A DNA stretch of 21,047 nt from a virus. Of the stretch, positions 7,799-13,607 are shown one piece after another. Below the pieces are notes generated by a model. That model did no database searches, was not told the DNA's origin, and was given only the letters and a program-made list of their open reading frames with translations. The position numbers and the translations under genes are program-made. The stretch's first letter is position 1; every line of letters starts with the position of its first letter. Location of the stretch: positions 1 to 21,047 of IMG/VR virus record IMGVR_UViG_3300042934_000580. One strand, written 5' to 3'.

Positions 7799-8037
7799 TA
7801 AAGGGCGATATTGATTTATATACATACGCCCATTATGTTTATAACAGAGGATTAACTTTAGATGAATTAGAAAATGCAGATTCATCTAAAAGGCTATTTT
7901 ATACAGCTAGTATGAAATTAATACAAGAAGAAGAAAGAGATAATCAACTTGCGTTAATGTCTACGTTAGCTATGGCTATAAATAATCCTAAAATAGCAAG
8001 CAATATAATGAAAGATATAAATAAAAAAAAGAAATAA
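7397..8037 (+). CDS. tail assembly chaperone, long form made by -1 frameshift
   Basis: After a -1 slip at A AAA AAC (7789-7795), the frame continues as CTA ATA AAG GGC ... to TAA 8035-8037. This gives a 213-residue protein (133 + 80). The added part reads LIKGDIDLYTYAHYVYNRGLTL, then DELENADSSKRLFYTASMKLIQEEERDNQLALMSTLAMAI and a lysine-rich end. The extension has no start codon or ribosome site of its own but good coding character, and lies in exactly the frame a -1 slip needs. Long-tailed phages commonly make such a G/GT pair, where the T extension binds the tape measure. Frameshift efficiency cannot be judged from sequence. Confidence 0.8.
7789..7831 (+). promoter_or_regulatory. programmed -1 ribosomal frameshift signal
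   Basis: The slippery heptamer A AAA AAC (7789-7795) is in the correct phase (ACA AAA AAC TAA). The zero-frame stop follows at once. GGGCG (7803-7807) pairs perfectly with CGCCC (7827-7831) across a 19-nt loop. The 7-nt spacer between heptamer and stem is the usual optimum, and the stem is notably GC-rich for this AT-rich region. Confidence 0.8.
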
Positions 8038-8045
8038 TATTGATA

Positions 8046-8068
8046 ATGGATATCTAAATGGTATCCAT
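8046..8068. other. hairpin just after the chaperone extension
   Basis: ATGGATA (8046-8052) pairs with TATCCAT (8062-8068). Two more inner pairs leave a 5-nt loop. It begins 8 nt after the long-form stop codon and has no T-run, so it may be an mRNA 3'-end or processing structure rather than a terminator. Confidence 0.45.
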
Positions 8069-8110
8069 AAATAAGTATTATTAAATAAAAGGTTCATTTT
8101 ACTTAAATTA

Positions 8111-8200
8111 AATAAATTATAAATAAAGTAATTGACTTTGGATTTTATTGGTGATATAGTTATATCAAGCCAGTAAATAAATTATAAACAAAGTCAATCA
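8111..8200. repeat. two AATAAATTATAA copies flanking nested inverted repeats
   Basis: Copies 6 (8111-8122) and 7 (8176-8187) of the motif lie in a 20-of-24 direct repeat (8111-8134 and 8176-8199). Between and across them are nested palindromes: ATTGACTTTG (8131-8140) with CAAAGTCAAT (8189-8198), TTATTGG (8145-8151) with CCAGTAA (8170-8176, one G-U pair), and TGATATA (8152-8158) with TATATCA (8161-8167). As RNA this would be a long imperfect stem; as DNA it could be a protein-binding or recombination site. Confidence 0.6.
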
Positions 8201-8223
8201 TATTTATATATTGCACACTGGAA

Positions 8224-8361
8224 TGGTGTTTTCCTTACACCAAGTTTATTGAATGTGTATGGTAATTATGACTGAGGAGTAGCTACCTCAGTCTAGCTAT
8301 CCAAAGTTTAATAAATAGGGAAATACGATTCGAATGTGTAGAAAACACATATTCAATAAAT
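8224..8361 (+). ncRNA. structured leader before the antirepressor gene
   Basis: Part of the 348-bp stretch 8038-8385, which has no credible gene. Visible helices: TGGTGT (8224-8229)/ACACCA (8237-8242); GACTGAGG (8270-8277)/CCTCAGTC (8286-8293) with a loop containing TAGCTA, which is self-complementary to TAGCTA at 8294-8299; and AATGTGT (8333-8339) with ACACATATT (8345-8353). The same 3' arm ACACAT-ATTCAATAAA can instead pair with TTTATTGAATGTGT (8246-8259), giving two exclusive folds just before the ribosome site at 8371. It resembles a riboregulator or a stable small RNA; no known riboswitch class is recognised. Confidence 0.45.
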
Positions 8362-8385
8362 TAAAAATAAAAGGAGGTTTTCTTT

Positions 8386-9366
8386 ATGGGAGAAAACAAG
8401 ATTATTAAACTATTTACAGGAGAAAAGGTACAAACTAATGGAAGGGAATTTACTAAATTGTTAGGTGGTTTTGGAGAAAATAAGCCAATGTTTACAGTAT
8501 GGCAATCTAGTGAATTACTTGGAAAGGCTACAAGAGAAATAATTCAAAATTATAATAATAATTTTGATAAATTTGAATTAAATGTTGATGTTGTTGATTT
8601 AAAATCCGCTATCAATCAAAATGATAGCGACAGTAAAGCTAGCATTACCAACGTTTTGAAGAATATTGGGTACTCTCAAAATAAACTTAATGCAACAAGT
8701 CAATGGTTGGGGTTTAGTTTTAGTGGTATGATGAAATTAGTAAAAATAATTGAATCGGAAGAATCGTGGAATATTTATAATGAATTTCTAGAAGATTATT
8801 TTAAAACTAAAGCAGAAAATATTGTTATGGAAAAGACTTTAGAAGAAAGTAAACAAGCAATAATAGAAGAAAGAAAATACATATTAGGTAGTGTACTTTT
8901 TGAAAAAGATGCAATTAAGAAAATGGAATTACTTGAAAGGGATAAGAAGTTAGAAGAACAAGAAAAGCAAATAGATATTACTTTAGCTAAAGAAAAATTA
9001 ATGGAGCAAGTACAAGATAGTTTAGCTATTTCAGAAAGATTTACTAATTCAAATAAATTATATGATGTTGGCGAGTTTTCAAAGATATTAAATATTCCTA
9101 AGTTTGGACGTAATAAATTATTTGAATGGATGAGAGAGAATAAAATATTACGTCCAAATAATGAACCATATCAAAATCAAGTGGATATGAATCACTTTAA
9201 GGTTATACCAATAGAAGGAAATAGATTTGCTGATTCTAAAACGTTGATAAAATCACAAGGCATTTCATACATAGTTAAAAAGTTGATAAAAGATGGTAAA
9301 ATTGAATCTAAATCTTATGAAGACATCATAAAGAATATAGATCAAAATTTGAAGGTTGCGAATTAA
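8386..9366 (+). CDS. phage antirepressor with C-terminal ANT/KilAC-type domain
   Basis: A 326-residue protein with AAAGGAGG 8 nt before ATG 8386. Residues about 1-145 form an N-terminal domain with an SSELLGKATREIIQNYNNN segment, probably a DNA-binding or Bro/ORF6N-like module that I cannot name firmly. Residues about 145-215 are a charged coiled coil (EKTLEESKQAIIEERK ... KLEEQEKQIDITLAKEKL). From about 222, LYDVGEFSKILNIPKFGRNKLFEWMRENKILR followed by PYQN and FKVIP is the ANT domain typical of phage antirepressors. Such proteins relieve CI-type repression. The gene has its own structured leader and its own terminator at 9419-9451. Finding it inside the tail operon, not in the lysogeny region, is unusual. 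Confidence 0.75.
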   Translation: MGENKIIKLFTGEKVQTNGREFTKLLGGFGENKPMFTVWQSSELLGKATREIIQNYNNNFDKFELNVDVVDLKSAINQNDSDSKASITNVLKNIGYSQNKLNATSQWLGFSFSGMMKLVKIIESEESWNIYNEFLEDYFKTKAENIVMEKTLEESKQAIIEERKYILGSVLFEKDAIKKMELLERDKKLEEQEKQIDITLAKEKLMEQVQDSLAISERFTNSNKLYDVGEFSKILNIPKFGRNKLFEWMRENKILRPNNEPYQNQVDMNHFKVIPIEGNRFADSKTLIKSQGISYIVKKLIKDGKIESKSYEDIIKNIDQNLKVAN

Positions 9367-9418
9367 TAATAAATTAAAAACAATATAGAACGGACTGAAT
9401 TTAATGACTAAAATATTT

Positions 9419-9451
9419 GAGGCTAGACTTTTAATAAAGTTCTAGTCTTTT
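9419..9451 (+). terminator. intrinsic terminator after the antirepressor gene
   Basis: GAGGCTAGACTTT (9419-9431) pairs with AAAG-T-TCTAGTCTT (9436-9449), with one bulged T and G-U pairs. The loop is short and four Ts (9448-9451) follow. It would end the antirepressor transcript and would also block upstream late transcription unless read through. Confidence 0.7.
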
Positions 9452-9515
9452 GAAATTATAATCACCTTTTGTAAAAAATTAACTAACGATTTTGATACAT
9501 ATAATTGTAAATAAG

Positions 9516-9524
9516 TGGTAAAAT
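9516..9524 (+). promoter_or_regulatory. possible extended -10 promoter for the toxin-antitoxin pair
   Basis: TGG TAAAAT is an extended -10-like element about 100 bp before the first in-frame ATG at 9626. The nearest -35-like hexamer, TTGATA (9492-9497), is 21 bp away, which is too far. The call therefore rests on the extended -10 alone. Apart from this and the terminator I see nothing else in 9367-9625. Confidence 0.3.
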
Positions 9525-9721
9525 AGAAATGTGAAAAAGTATTATATACATTTTTAATAAAATTTATTCCAGTTTTTATAAAAAATCGTTCGACAATTTA
9601 ACAAAAATGTAAAGTAGGTGGTATAATGAATATAAAGAGATATAAGAAAAATATTAATATAGAACATATCAAACAAGTAAAAAACATTACAGAAATAACC
9701 AGTCAAGATGGAGGTGTTCGT

Positions 9722-9877
9722 ATGAATGCTAGAATACAAGAGTTACAAAGAAAATTATCCTTAAATATGGATAAGGCAGTATTATTAGCTGAGAAGAATA
9801 CTATTAGAAACGAACAAGGATACGTAGTATTGTGTAAAGATGATGAGTGGAGAGATGAGGATGAGTGGGAAGAATAA
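9722..9877 (+). CDS. acidic antitoxin-like protein
   Basis: A 51-residue protein from ATG 9722, chosen because GGAGGTG lies at 9710-9716. An in-frame ATG at 9626 also has an AGGTGGT site and would add 32 basic residues. The body MNARIQELQRKLSLNMDKAVLLAEKN is a helix, and the end KDDEWRDEDEWEE is strongly acidic with tryptophans. This is the kind of flexible tail that antitoxins lay across MazF-type toxins. The stop codon is beyond the toxin's start, so the genes overlap. Antitoxin function is inferred from this context. Confidence 0.6.
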   Translation: MNARIQELQRKLSLNMDKAVLLAEKNTIRNEQGYVVLCKDDEWRDEDEWEE

Positions 9878-10259
9878 AAAGAAAGATATACAACCACAAG
9901 AAGTGTGGTATGTTAAATTTCCTTTTGAGGAAAATCCCAACATAAAGAAAAGAAGACCAGTAGTGGTATTAGGAAAAACAAATGACAAAGTAACTGTGGC
10001 AGGGTTAGAAGAAGATGCCTATTTAAGTGTTAAAGTCACAAGTCATACAGAACGAGAAGAAGATGAATATGATACAGTAATAGTTAAATGGAAAGAAGCG
10101 AATTTAAAAAAAGAATCAGTGGCTAGAGTTTCGAAAACAATAATTCTACCTAAAAGTCAATTTATTGATAGAGTTGGAATAGCAGATGATGAAGATTTTG
10201 AGAATATATTAGTCAAATACATAGAATTAACTGAATCATTTAATGATGACAGAACTTAG
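9861..10259 (+). CDS. PemK/MazF-family toxin (mRNA interferase)
   Basis: A 132-residue protein starting at ATG 9861, with GGAGAG 8 nt upstream; earlier in-frame ATGs at 9840, 9843 and 9855 lack a better site. The family pattern is clear: QEVWYVKFPFEENPNIKKRRPVVVLG (N-terminal strand, a charged loop, then the RRPVVVL core), VKVTSHTEREEDEYDTVIVKW, and KKESVARVSKTIILPKSQF (S-x-A-R-x-x-K). MazF-type toxins cut mRNA at short sequences. In a prophage the pair would favour retention or block competing phages. The stop codon lies within the stem of a terminator. Confidence 0.8.
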   Translation: MSGKNKKKDIQPQEVWYVKFPFEENPNIKKRRPVVVLGKTNDKVTVAGLEEDAYLSVKVTSHTEREEDEYDTVIVKWKEANLKKESVARVSKTIILPKSQFIDRVGIADDEDFENILVKYIELTESFNDDRT

Positions 10260-10293
10260 TAAAAGTAATACAAGCTTTGCTGAGTTCTTTTTT
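10251..10293 (+). terminator. intrinsic terminator after the toxin gene
   Basis: AGAACTTAGTAAA (10251-10263) pairs with TTTGCTGAGTTCT (10276-10288) with two G-U pairs, followed by TTTTTT. The toxin's TAG stop is part of the 5' arm. Confidence 0.8.
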
Positions 10294-10327
10294 ATTATAA
10301 AAATATCTTGACCTTATCCGATTTTCG

Positions 10328-10345
10328 TATAATAATGTTATTATA
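10328..10345. repeat. 18-bp palindrome TATAATAA-TG-TTATTATA
   Basis: Perfect 8-bp arms with a TG centre, 15 bp after a TTGACC hexamer and about 20 bp before an extended -10 element. It could be an operator for the promoter of the secreted-protein gene, but AT-rich palindromes of this kind can arise by chance. Confidence 0.35.
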
Positions 10346-10363
10346 GAGTAATAATCCTACTTA

Positions 10364-10372
10364 TGGTATAAT
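10364..10372 (+). promoter_or_regulatory. extended -10 promoter for the secreted protein gene
   Basis: TGG TATAAT is a perfect extended -10 element. A second TATAAT follows at 10376-10381. No good -35 is seen at 17 bp. Transcription would start about 30 bp before ATG 10410. It lies directly downstream of a terminator, so the following two genes probably form their own unit. Confidence 0.5.
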
Positions 10373-10409
10373 ATTCTATAATTTGATATTATTAAGGGGG
10401 ATGAGGATA

Positions 10410-11348
10410 ATGAAAATCGGTTTAATAAGAAAATTAATGGCTATTACAATTGCTACTACTACAATTCTAAGTACAACATGTGTTAGCGCAAGTGCTGAAT
10501 GGAGACAAGATAATAATGGTTGGTGGAATAGTGAAGGGAATTCATATTCTACTGGTTGGAGAGATATAAATTCAAAATGGTATTACTTTAATCCAAATGG
10601 ATATATGAAAACTGGCTGGATAAGTGATAATGGTAAATGGTATTATTTAAAAGATGATGGATCAATGGCTATTAATGAAACTGTGAATGGATATAAAGTT
10701 GATAATAATGGAGTATGGATACAGAATACTACTGTAAATTCTAACAATACCAGTGTTAATAACGTAAATTCAAATAACACTACAAATACAAGTGTGACTA
10801 ATAATATTAATAATGGAATAGTTATTAATGGTAATGTTAATATTGGAAATACTACTAACACTAATACAGCTATACAACAAAACAATAACAATACAAGCAT
10901 ACAGACAAGTGTACCATCTATAGATTCGAATGATCAAATTAATAGTTTGTACCCTTGTTGGACAATTTTAAATGGAAAGTATTATCATATAAATAAAGAT
11001 AAAGAAATTGATTATGATAAAATTGTTGATGGATTTGTAATTGGTGCAGATGGGGCATGGAAGCAATATAATTCAATCAAACCGCCAAAAGTAGTTGAAG
11101 TACCATATGCTTATAAGCTACAAGCTTTACAAGTAATTCAAAAATTACAACATGAAGCAAAATTAGATGAGATAAAAAATGAAAGTAAAGAAGAAAAACA
11201 TCAATATAGAATAGAACAAATAAAAGAATTGCAAGATAAAATTGACAATATTAAAAAACACAACTATAATAATGGACAAGAAATGCTACAAAAATATGAA
11301 AATGAAATTAAAGCACTAGAAATAGAAGATTCAAATGATTATAAATAA
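10410..11348 (+). CDS. secreted choline-binding-repeat protein with coiled-coil tail
   Basis: A 312-residue protein starting at ATG 10410. AAGGGGG (10394-10400) is too close to the ATG at 10401. Residues 1-29 are a classical signal peptide (KIGLIRKL, hydrophobic core, ASA cleavage motif before Glu30). Residues about 30-105 carry cell-wall-binding repeats of the GW-x-K-WYYF-NG-MKTGW type. Residues about 106-180 are an Asn/Thr-rich low-complexity linker. Residues about 185-230 hold a degenerate repeat (GKYYHINKD ... GADGAWKQ). The C-terminus is a highly charged coiled coil. It would sit on the host surface bound to choline or a similar wall substituent. No enzymatic domain is visible. As a prophage cargo gene it could alter the host surface or exclude other phages. 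Confidence 0.75.
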   Translation: MKIGLIRKLMAITIATTTILSTTCVSASAEWRQDNNGWWNSEGNSYSTGWRDINSKWYYFNPNGYMKTGWISDNGKWYYLKDDGSMAINETVNGYKVDNNGVWIQNTTVNSNNTSVNNVNSNNTTNTSVTNNINNGIVINGNVNIGNTTNTNTAIQQNNNNTSIQTSVPSIDSNDQINSLYPCWTILNGKYYHINKDKEIDYDKIVDGFVIGADGAWKQYNSIKPPKVVEVPYAYKLQALQVIQKLQHEAKLDEIKNESKEEKHQYRIEQIKELQDKIDNIKKHNYNNGQEMLQKYENEIKALEIEDSNDYK

Positions 11349-11401
11349 TTTTATGCGATTTTTAAGTTTATCTTATATAATTAGATTATGGGAGATAAGT
11401 A

Positions 11402-11974
11402 ATGTATTGTAAATTTTGTGGTAAAGAAACTAGTGATACTGAGGACGTTTGTAATGATTGCAAGAAATTACATGTAAAGAATGAAAAAAGTGCTAAAAAG
11501 AAAAATGATATTTTTATTATAATAACTCCATGTCTTATTGTATTATTAATAGCATATATTATTATTACAGTAAATAGTAGTAATCAGAAGGACTCTTCAA
11601 TTAGATATAATGATAATTCAGCATATAATGTCAAGGAAAATACTGCTAATCAAATGATAACAACTACACCTAAAGAAATATATAAAGACTATGATAATAA
11701 TAAAATAAGTGCAAATATTAAATATAAAGATAAAGATATTTCTATTACAGGTAAGATATATATTATTACTGAAGATGGTGGAACACCATCAATTGGATTA
11801 GTGAATTCAGATGATAAATATGAAATAACTATACCAGAAGTATACTGCTCTTTTGCAGATAATAAACAAAATGATAAAATTGCAAAATTATCTAAAGGAC
11901 AAGTAATAACTATCAAAGGAGTTTTAGATATGGCAGGAAGTAGTGTATATATCAAAAATTGTATACTGAAATAA
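11402..11974 (+). CDS. zinc-ribbon membrane protein with tRNA_anti-like OB domain
   Basis: A 190-residue protein with GGGAG about 8 nt before ATG 11402. Residues 3-20 form a zinc ribbon (C3-x2-C6 ... C17-x2-C20). Residues about 37-57 are one membrane helix (IFIIITPCLIVLLIAYIII). After a linker, residues about 85-190 match the tRNA_anti-like OB fold: EIYKDYDNNKISANIKYKDK, an ISITGKI strand, PSIGLVNSDDKYEITI, and VITIKGVLDMAGSSVYIKNC at the C-terminus. The family is common in host genomes, with no agreed function. The membrane topology would put the zinc ribbon inside the cell and the OB domain outside. It is probably co-transcribed with the secreted protein upstream, as there is only a 53-bp gap. 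Confidence 0.7.
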   Translation: MYCKFCGKETSDTEDVCNDCKKLHVKNEKSAKKKNDIFIIITPCLIVLLIAYIIITVNSSNQKDSSIRYNDNSAYNVKENTANQMITTTPKEIYKDYDNNKISANIKYKDKDISITGKIYIITEDGGTPSIGLVNSDDKYEITIPEVYCSFADNKQNDKIAKLSKGQVITIKGVLDMAGSSVYIKNCILK

Positions 11975-11997
11975 TTTAAAAAAATATATATATATGT

Positions 11998-12028
11998 AAG
12001 ACTAGATATTTTATTATCTAGTCTTTTT
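11998..12028 (+). terminator. intrinsic terminator between convergent genes
   Basis: AAGACTAGATA (11998-12008) pairs perfectly with TATCTAGTCTT (12015-12025) with a 6-nt loop and a T-run to 12028. The 3' arm overlaps the last codons and stop of the minus-strand repressor gene, so the structure serves as coding sequence as well as terminator. Confidence 0.85.
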
Positions 12029-12664
12029 AATATGAGTATTTAATAAATTGTCAGATTCAGATATTAATATATTTAAGTCAACATCAGATGTTTCGTACAA
12101 CCCTCCATTATTATAAATTTTAATCATTTTTGATATGAAATCTATAAGGTGCTTATTATTTGATTGTTTTACAATTAATGCATATAAAGAACGATATGCA
12201 AGTATAAATTTAAATTGAAATGAAGTTGCTTTTTGATCTCTGTATGCTTCAATTTCTTTTTTTATTCTAATTGGTAAGGAAGATAAATCTGAATCATCTA
12301 TAATAGTGTTAATTATTAATTCTAAGTTTTCTTCTAATGTATACTCTAAATCTAATCTTTCTTGAATTTGTTCTATCTCATAGAGTTCTTCATTAGTAGG
12401 AATTGTAGTATTTTCTTTTTTAAGTTTGTCTATTAATTCTAATGTTGTTTTATTAAACAATCTTTTTTTAGGTTCAATTTCAAATATATCATTAGGAGTA
12501 ATATCTAATACATTGCATAAATTTTCAAGTATGTCATATTTAATTGAAGTAGTTTCACCCTTTATAAGTTTTCCTAAATTATTTTGAGCTACACCAATCT
12601 CTTTAGATAGAGAATAAATTGATATATTTTTATTATCAAGAATTTCTTGCAATTTAATTTTCAT
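12014..12664 (-). CDS. XRE/Cro-CI-type repressor
   Basis: A 216-residue protein on the minus strand. ATG is at 12664, with GGAGGTGG (complement of 12669-12676) just upstream. Residues about 1-65 are a helix-turn-helix domain of the HTH_26/XRE type: LQEILDNKNISIYSLSKEIG, VAQNNLGKLIKGETTSIKYD, LENLCNVLDITPNDIFEI. The rest is helical, with acidic stretches and no LexA-like protease motif that I can see, so RecA-triggered self-cleavage is not indicated. It is the only gene in the window read from the minus strand. It faces the acidic-protein gene at 12913 and probably represses the shared promoter region and itself. Confidence 0.8.
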   Translation of the reverse strand: MKIKLQEILDNKNISIYSLSKEIGVAQNNLGKLIKGETTSIKYDILENLCNVLDITPNDIFEIEPKKRLFNKTTLELIDKLKKENTTIPTNEELYEIEQIQERLDLEYTLEENLELIINTIIDDSDLSSLPIRIKKEIEAYRDQKATSFQFKFILAYRSLYALIVKQSNNKHLIDFISKMIKIYNNGGLYETSDVDLNILISESDNLLNTHIKKTR

Positions 12665-12689
12665 TTTACCACCTCCACTATTTAATTAT

Positions 12690-12718
12690 ATTATACTTCA
12701 ACATAGGGTATGTAGCAA
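12690..12718 (-). promoter_or_regulatory. promoter of the XRE repressor gene
   Basis: On the minus strand, TTGCTA (complement of 12713-12718) and TATAAT (complement of 12690-12695) are separated by 17 bp, an ideal sigma-A layout. The start codon is 26 bp beyond the -10. Confidence 0.7.
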
Positions 12719-12741
12719 TAAAAAAATATTATAAATATATG

Positions 12742-12771
12742 TTGACATACTGTATTTGATAGTATTATAAT
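12742..12771 (+). promoter_or_regulatory. strong promoter with operator-like repeat for the acidic-protein gene
   Basis: TTGACA (12742-12747) and TATAAT (12766-12771), both consensus, have an 18-bp spacer. The spacer contains the inverted repeat ATACT ... AGTAT (12747-12751 and 12761-12765), a likely binding site for the divergent XRE repressor. Such a good promoter must be switched off in the lysogen if the product is costly. Confidence 0.75.
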
Positions 12772-12781
12772 GTTCACATAA

Positions 12782-12880
12782 GGTAAGTTAATCCAACTTA
12801 TCCAAGTATAAAAAATAAGGCAATAACCTAAAATGTTATCACCTAACCCTCGCAAAGTTAGTATAACATAGTTATTCCTT
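12782..12880 (+). promoter_or_regulatory. structured 5' leader with a possible 12-residue leader peptide
   Basis: Two hairpins lie between the promoter and the gene. The first is GGTAAGTT (12782-12789) with AACTTA-T-CC (12794-12802). The second is long and interrupted: AAGG/CCTT (12817-12820, 12877-12880), AATAAC/GTTATT (12822-12827, 12871-12876), ATGTTAT/ATAACAT (12833-12839, 12863-12869) and CTAAC/GTTAG (12843-12847, 12857-12861). Inside it, ATG 12833 to TAG 12871 could encode MLSPNPRKVSIT, preceded by a weak AAGG. Leader control is inferred. Confidence 0.5.
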
Positions 12881-12912
12881 GATTTCAATAAAATTTAAGG
12901 GAGATGTTGTAT

Positions 12913-13437
12913 ATGGAAACAATTATTCAAACAGAAATGAAAAGAGAAGATTATTATGAAGGAACTATAATGGATATTAGAAATTTATTCATTAATTATG
13001 GGCATTGGTTAGAAAAGAAAGGGATAGAAAACGAAGGTTCGATTGAAGACTATGAAAATTACCTACATAATATAGAACAACAAAAATTAGAAGAATCTAA
13101 AGAAACACATTTAAACAATAGTATACCAACTAGAAATGATGATTTAATAGAGTTTCAATGTTGGCTAGCATATCAGAATGAATGGGATAATGAAATAATT
13201 ATTATAAAAAAGGAAGAATGGGACAGATTCTTTGAATCTAAAATAGAAGATGATGAAATGGATATGAAAATAGTACAAGCTGATGATTTCTATGAGGAAT
13301 TTGAGAAGCTGGTAGGTATATATGATTTTGATGAATGTTTTGTTCGTATGAACTACATAGATGAAGTGCAGAATTTAATTAGTTTAACAATAAATATTAA
13401 TGGTAAAGATGAAAGTTTTATGATTGATATTGCTTAA
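12913..13437 (+). CDS. very acidic protein of unknown function
   Basis: A 174-residue protein. AAGGGAG (12897-12903) fits ATG 12913 (METIIQTEMK); the in-frame ATG at 12904 abuts the site. I recognise no family. It is very rich in Glu and Asp, with far fewer Lys and Arg, and has acidic clusters such as KIEDDEMDMKI and DDFYEEFEKL and several tryptophans. No membrane segment, signal peptide or nuclease motif is seen. High net negative charge at this size recalls DNA-mimic anti-restriction proteins, but no ArdA, Ocr or anti-CRISPR motif is recognisable, so this is only a hypothesis. Strong promoter, repressor-facing position and own terminator indicate a self-contained, tightly controlled unit. 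Confidence 0.6.
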   Translation: METIIQTEMKREDYYEGTIMDIRNLFINYGHWLEKKGIENEGSIEDYENYLHNIEQQKLEESKETHLNNSIPTRNDDLIEFQCWLAYQNEWDNEIIIIKKEEWDRFFESKIEDDEMDMKIVQADDFYEEFEKLVGIYDFDECFVRMNYIDEVQNLISLTININGKDESFMIDIA

Positions 13438-13464
13438 GTAGGAAATAAATATAGTTGATTATAT

Positions 13465-13476
13465 CGCTGAAAAGCG
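13465..13476. other. GAAA-tetraloop mini-hairpin
   Basis: CGCT-GAAA-AGCG: four base pairs, three of them G-C, closing a GNRA tetraloop. It lies 28 nt after the stop of the acidic-protein gene and just ahead of the branched terminator. In this AT-rich gap it stands out as an RNA structural element. Confidence 0.45.
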
Positions 13477-13492
13477 TTTATAATATATATTG

Positions 13493-13564
13493 TAGAAAGG
13501 ATAGGTTGAAAAGTCGCGAGTTCAACTAATAAGCTATCTCCAATTAGTTTTCCTTTCTATTTTT
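13493..13564 (+). terminator. branched (three-way) terminator-like structure
   Basis: The outer stem TAGAAAGGA (13493-13501)/TCCTTTCTA (13551-13559) is perfect and is followed by TTTTT (13560-13564). Inside are GTTGAA (13505-13510)/TTCAAC (13521-13526), closing a loop with TCGCGA, and a second helix from TAAT (13527-13530)/ATTA (13543-13546). The second helix can extend to AACTAAT/ATTAGTT by taking three bases of the first. GATAG (13500-13504) can also pair with CTATC (13534-13538). It most simply ends the acidic-protein mRNA, but alternative folds suggest a regulated or stable RNA. Confidence 0.6.
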
Positions 13565-13607
13565 ATAAGTATTGGAGAAATAAATTATATATTGGAGGAT
13601 GTTAGTT

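Noticed and set aside
7799-8037. Chaperone extension as a separate gene or a frameshift-broken pseudogene
   Set aside because: No start codon or ribosome site is present, and an exact slippery site plus stem explains the frame change better than damage.
8111-8199. Direct repeats as phage attachment (att) sites of an inserted island
   Set aside because: Both copies are on the same side of the block, no matching copy is seen near 15300, and no integrase is present in the window.
8252-8281. Nine-codon ORF MCMVIMTEE in the antirepressor leader
   Set aside because: No ribosome site precedes it and it lies across hairpin arms; too short to support as a gene.
10643-10900. 85-codon minus-strand open frame
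   Set aside because: It is the antisense of the Asn/Thr-rich repeat linker of the secreted protein; the Leu/Val-rich product follows from that composition and there is no ribosome site.
13505-13541. tRNA-like GAGTTCAACT segment
   Set aside because: It looks faintly like a T-arm, but there is no acceptor stem, anticodon arm or CCA-end arrangement.
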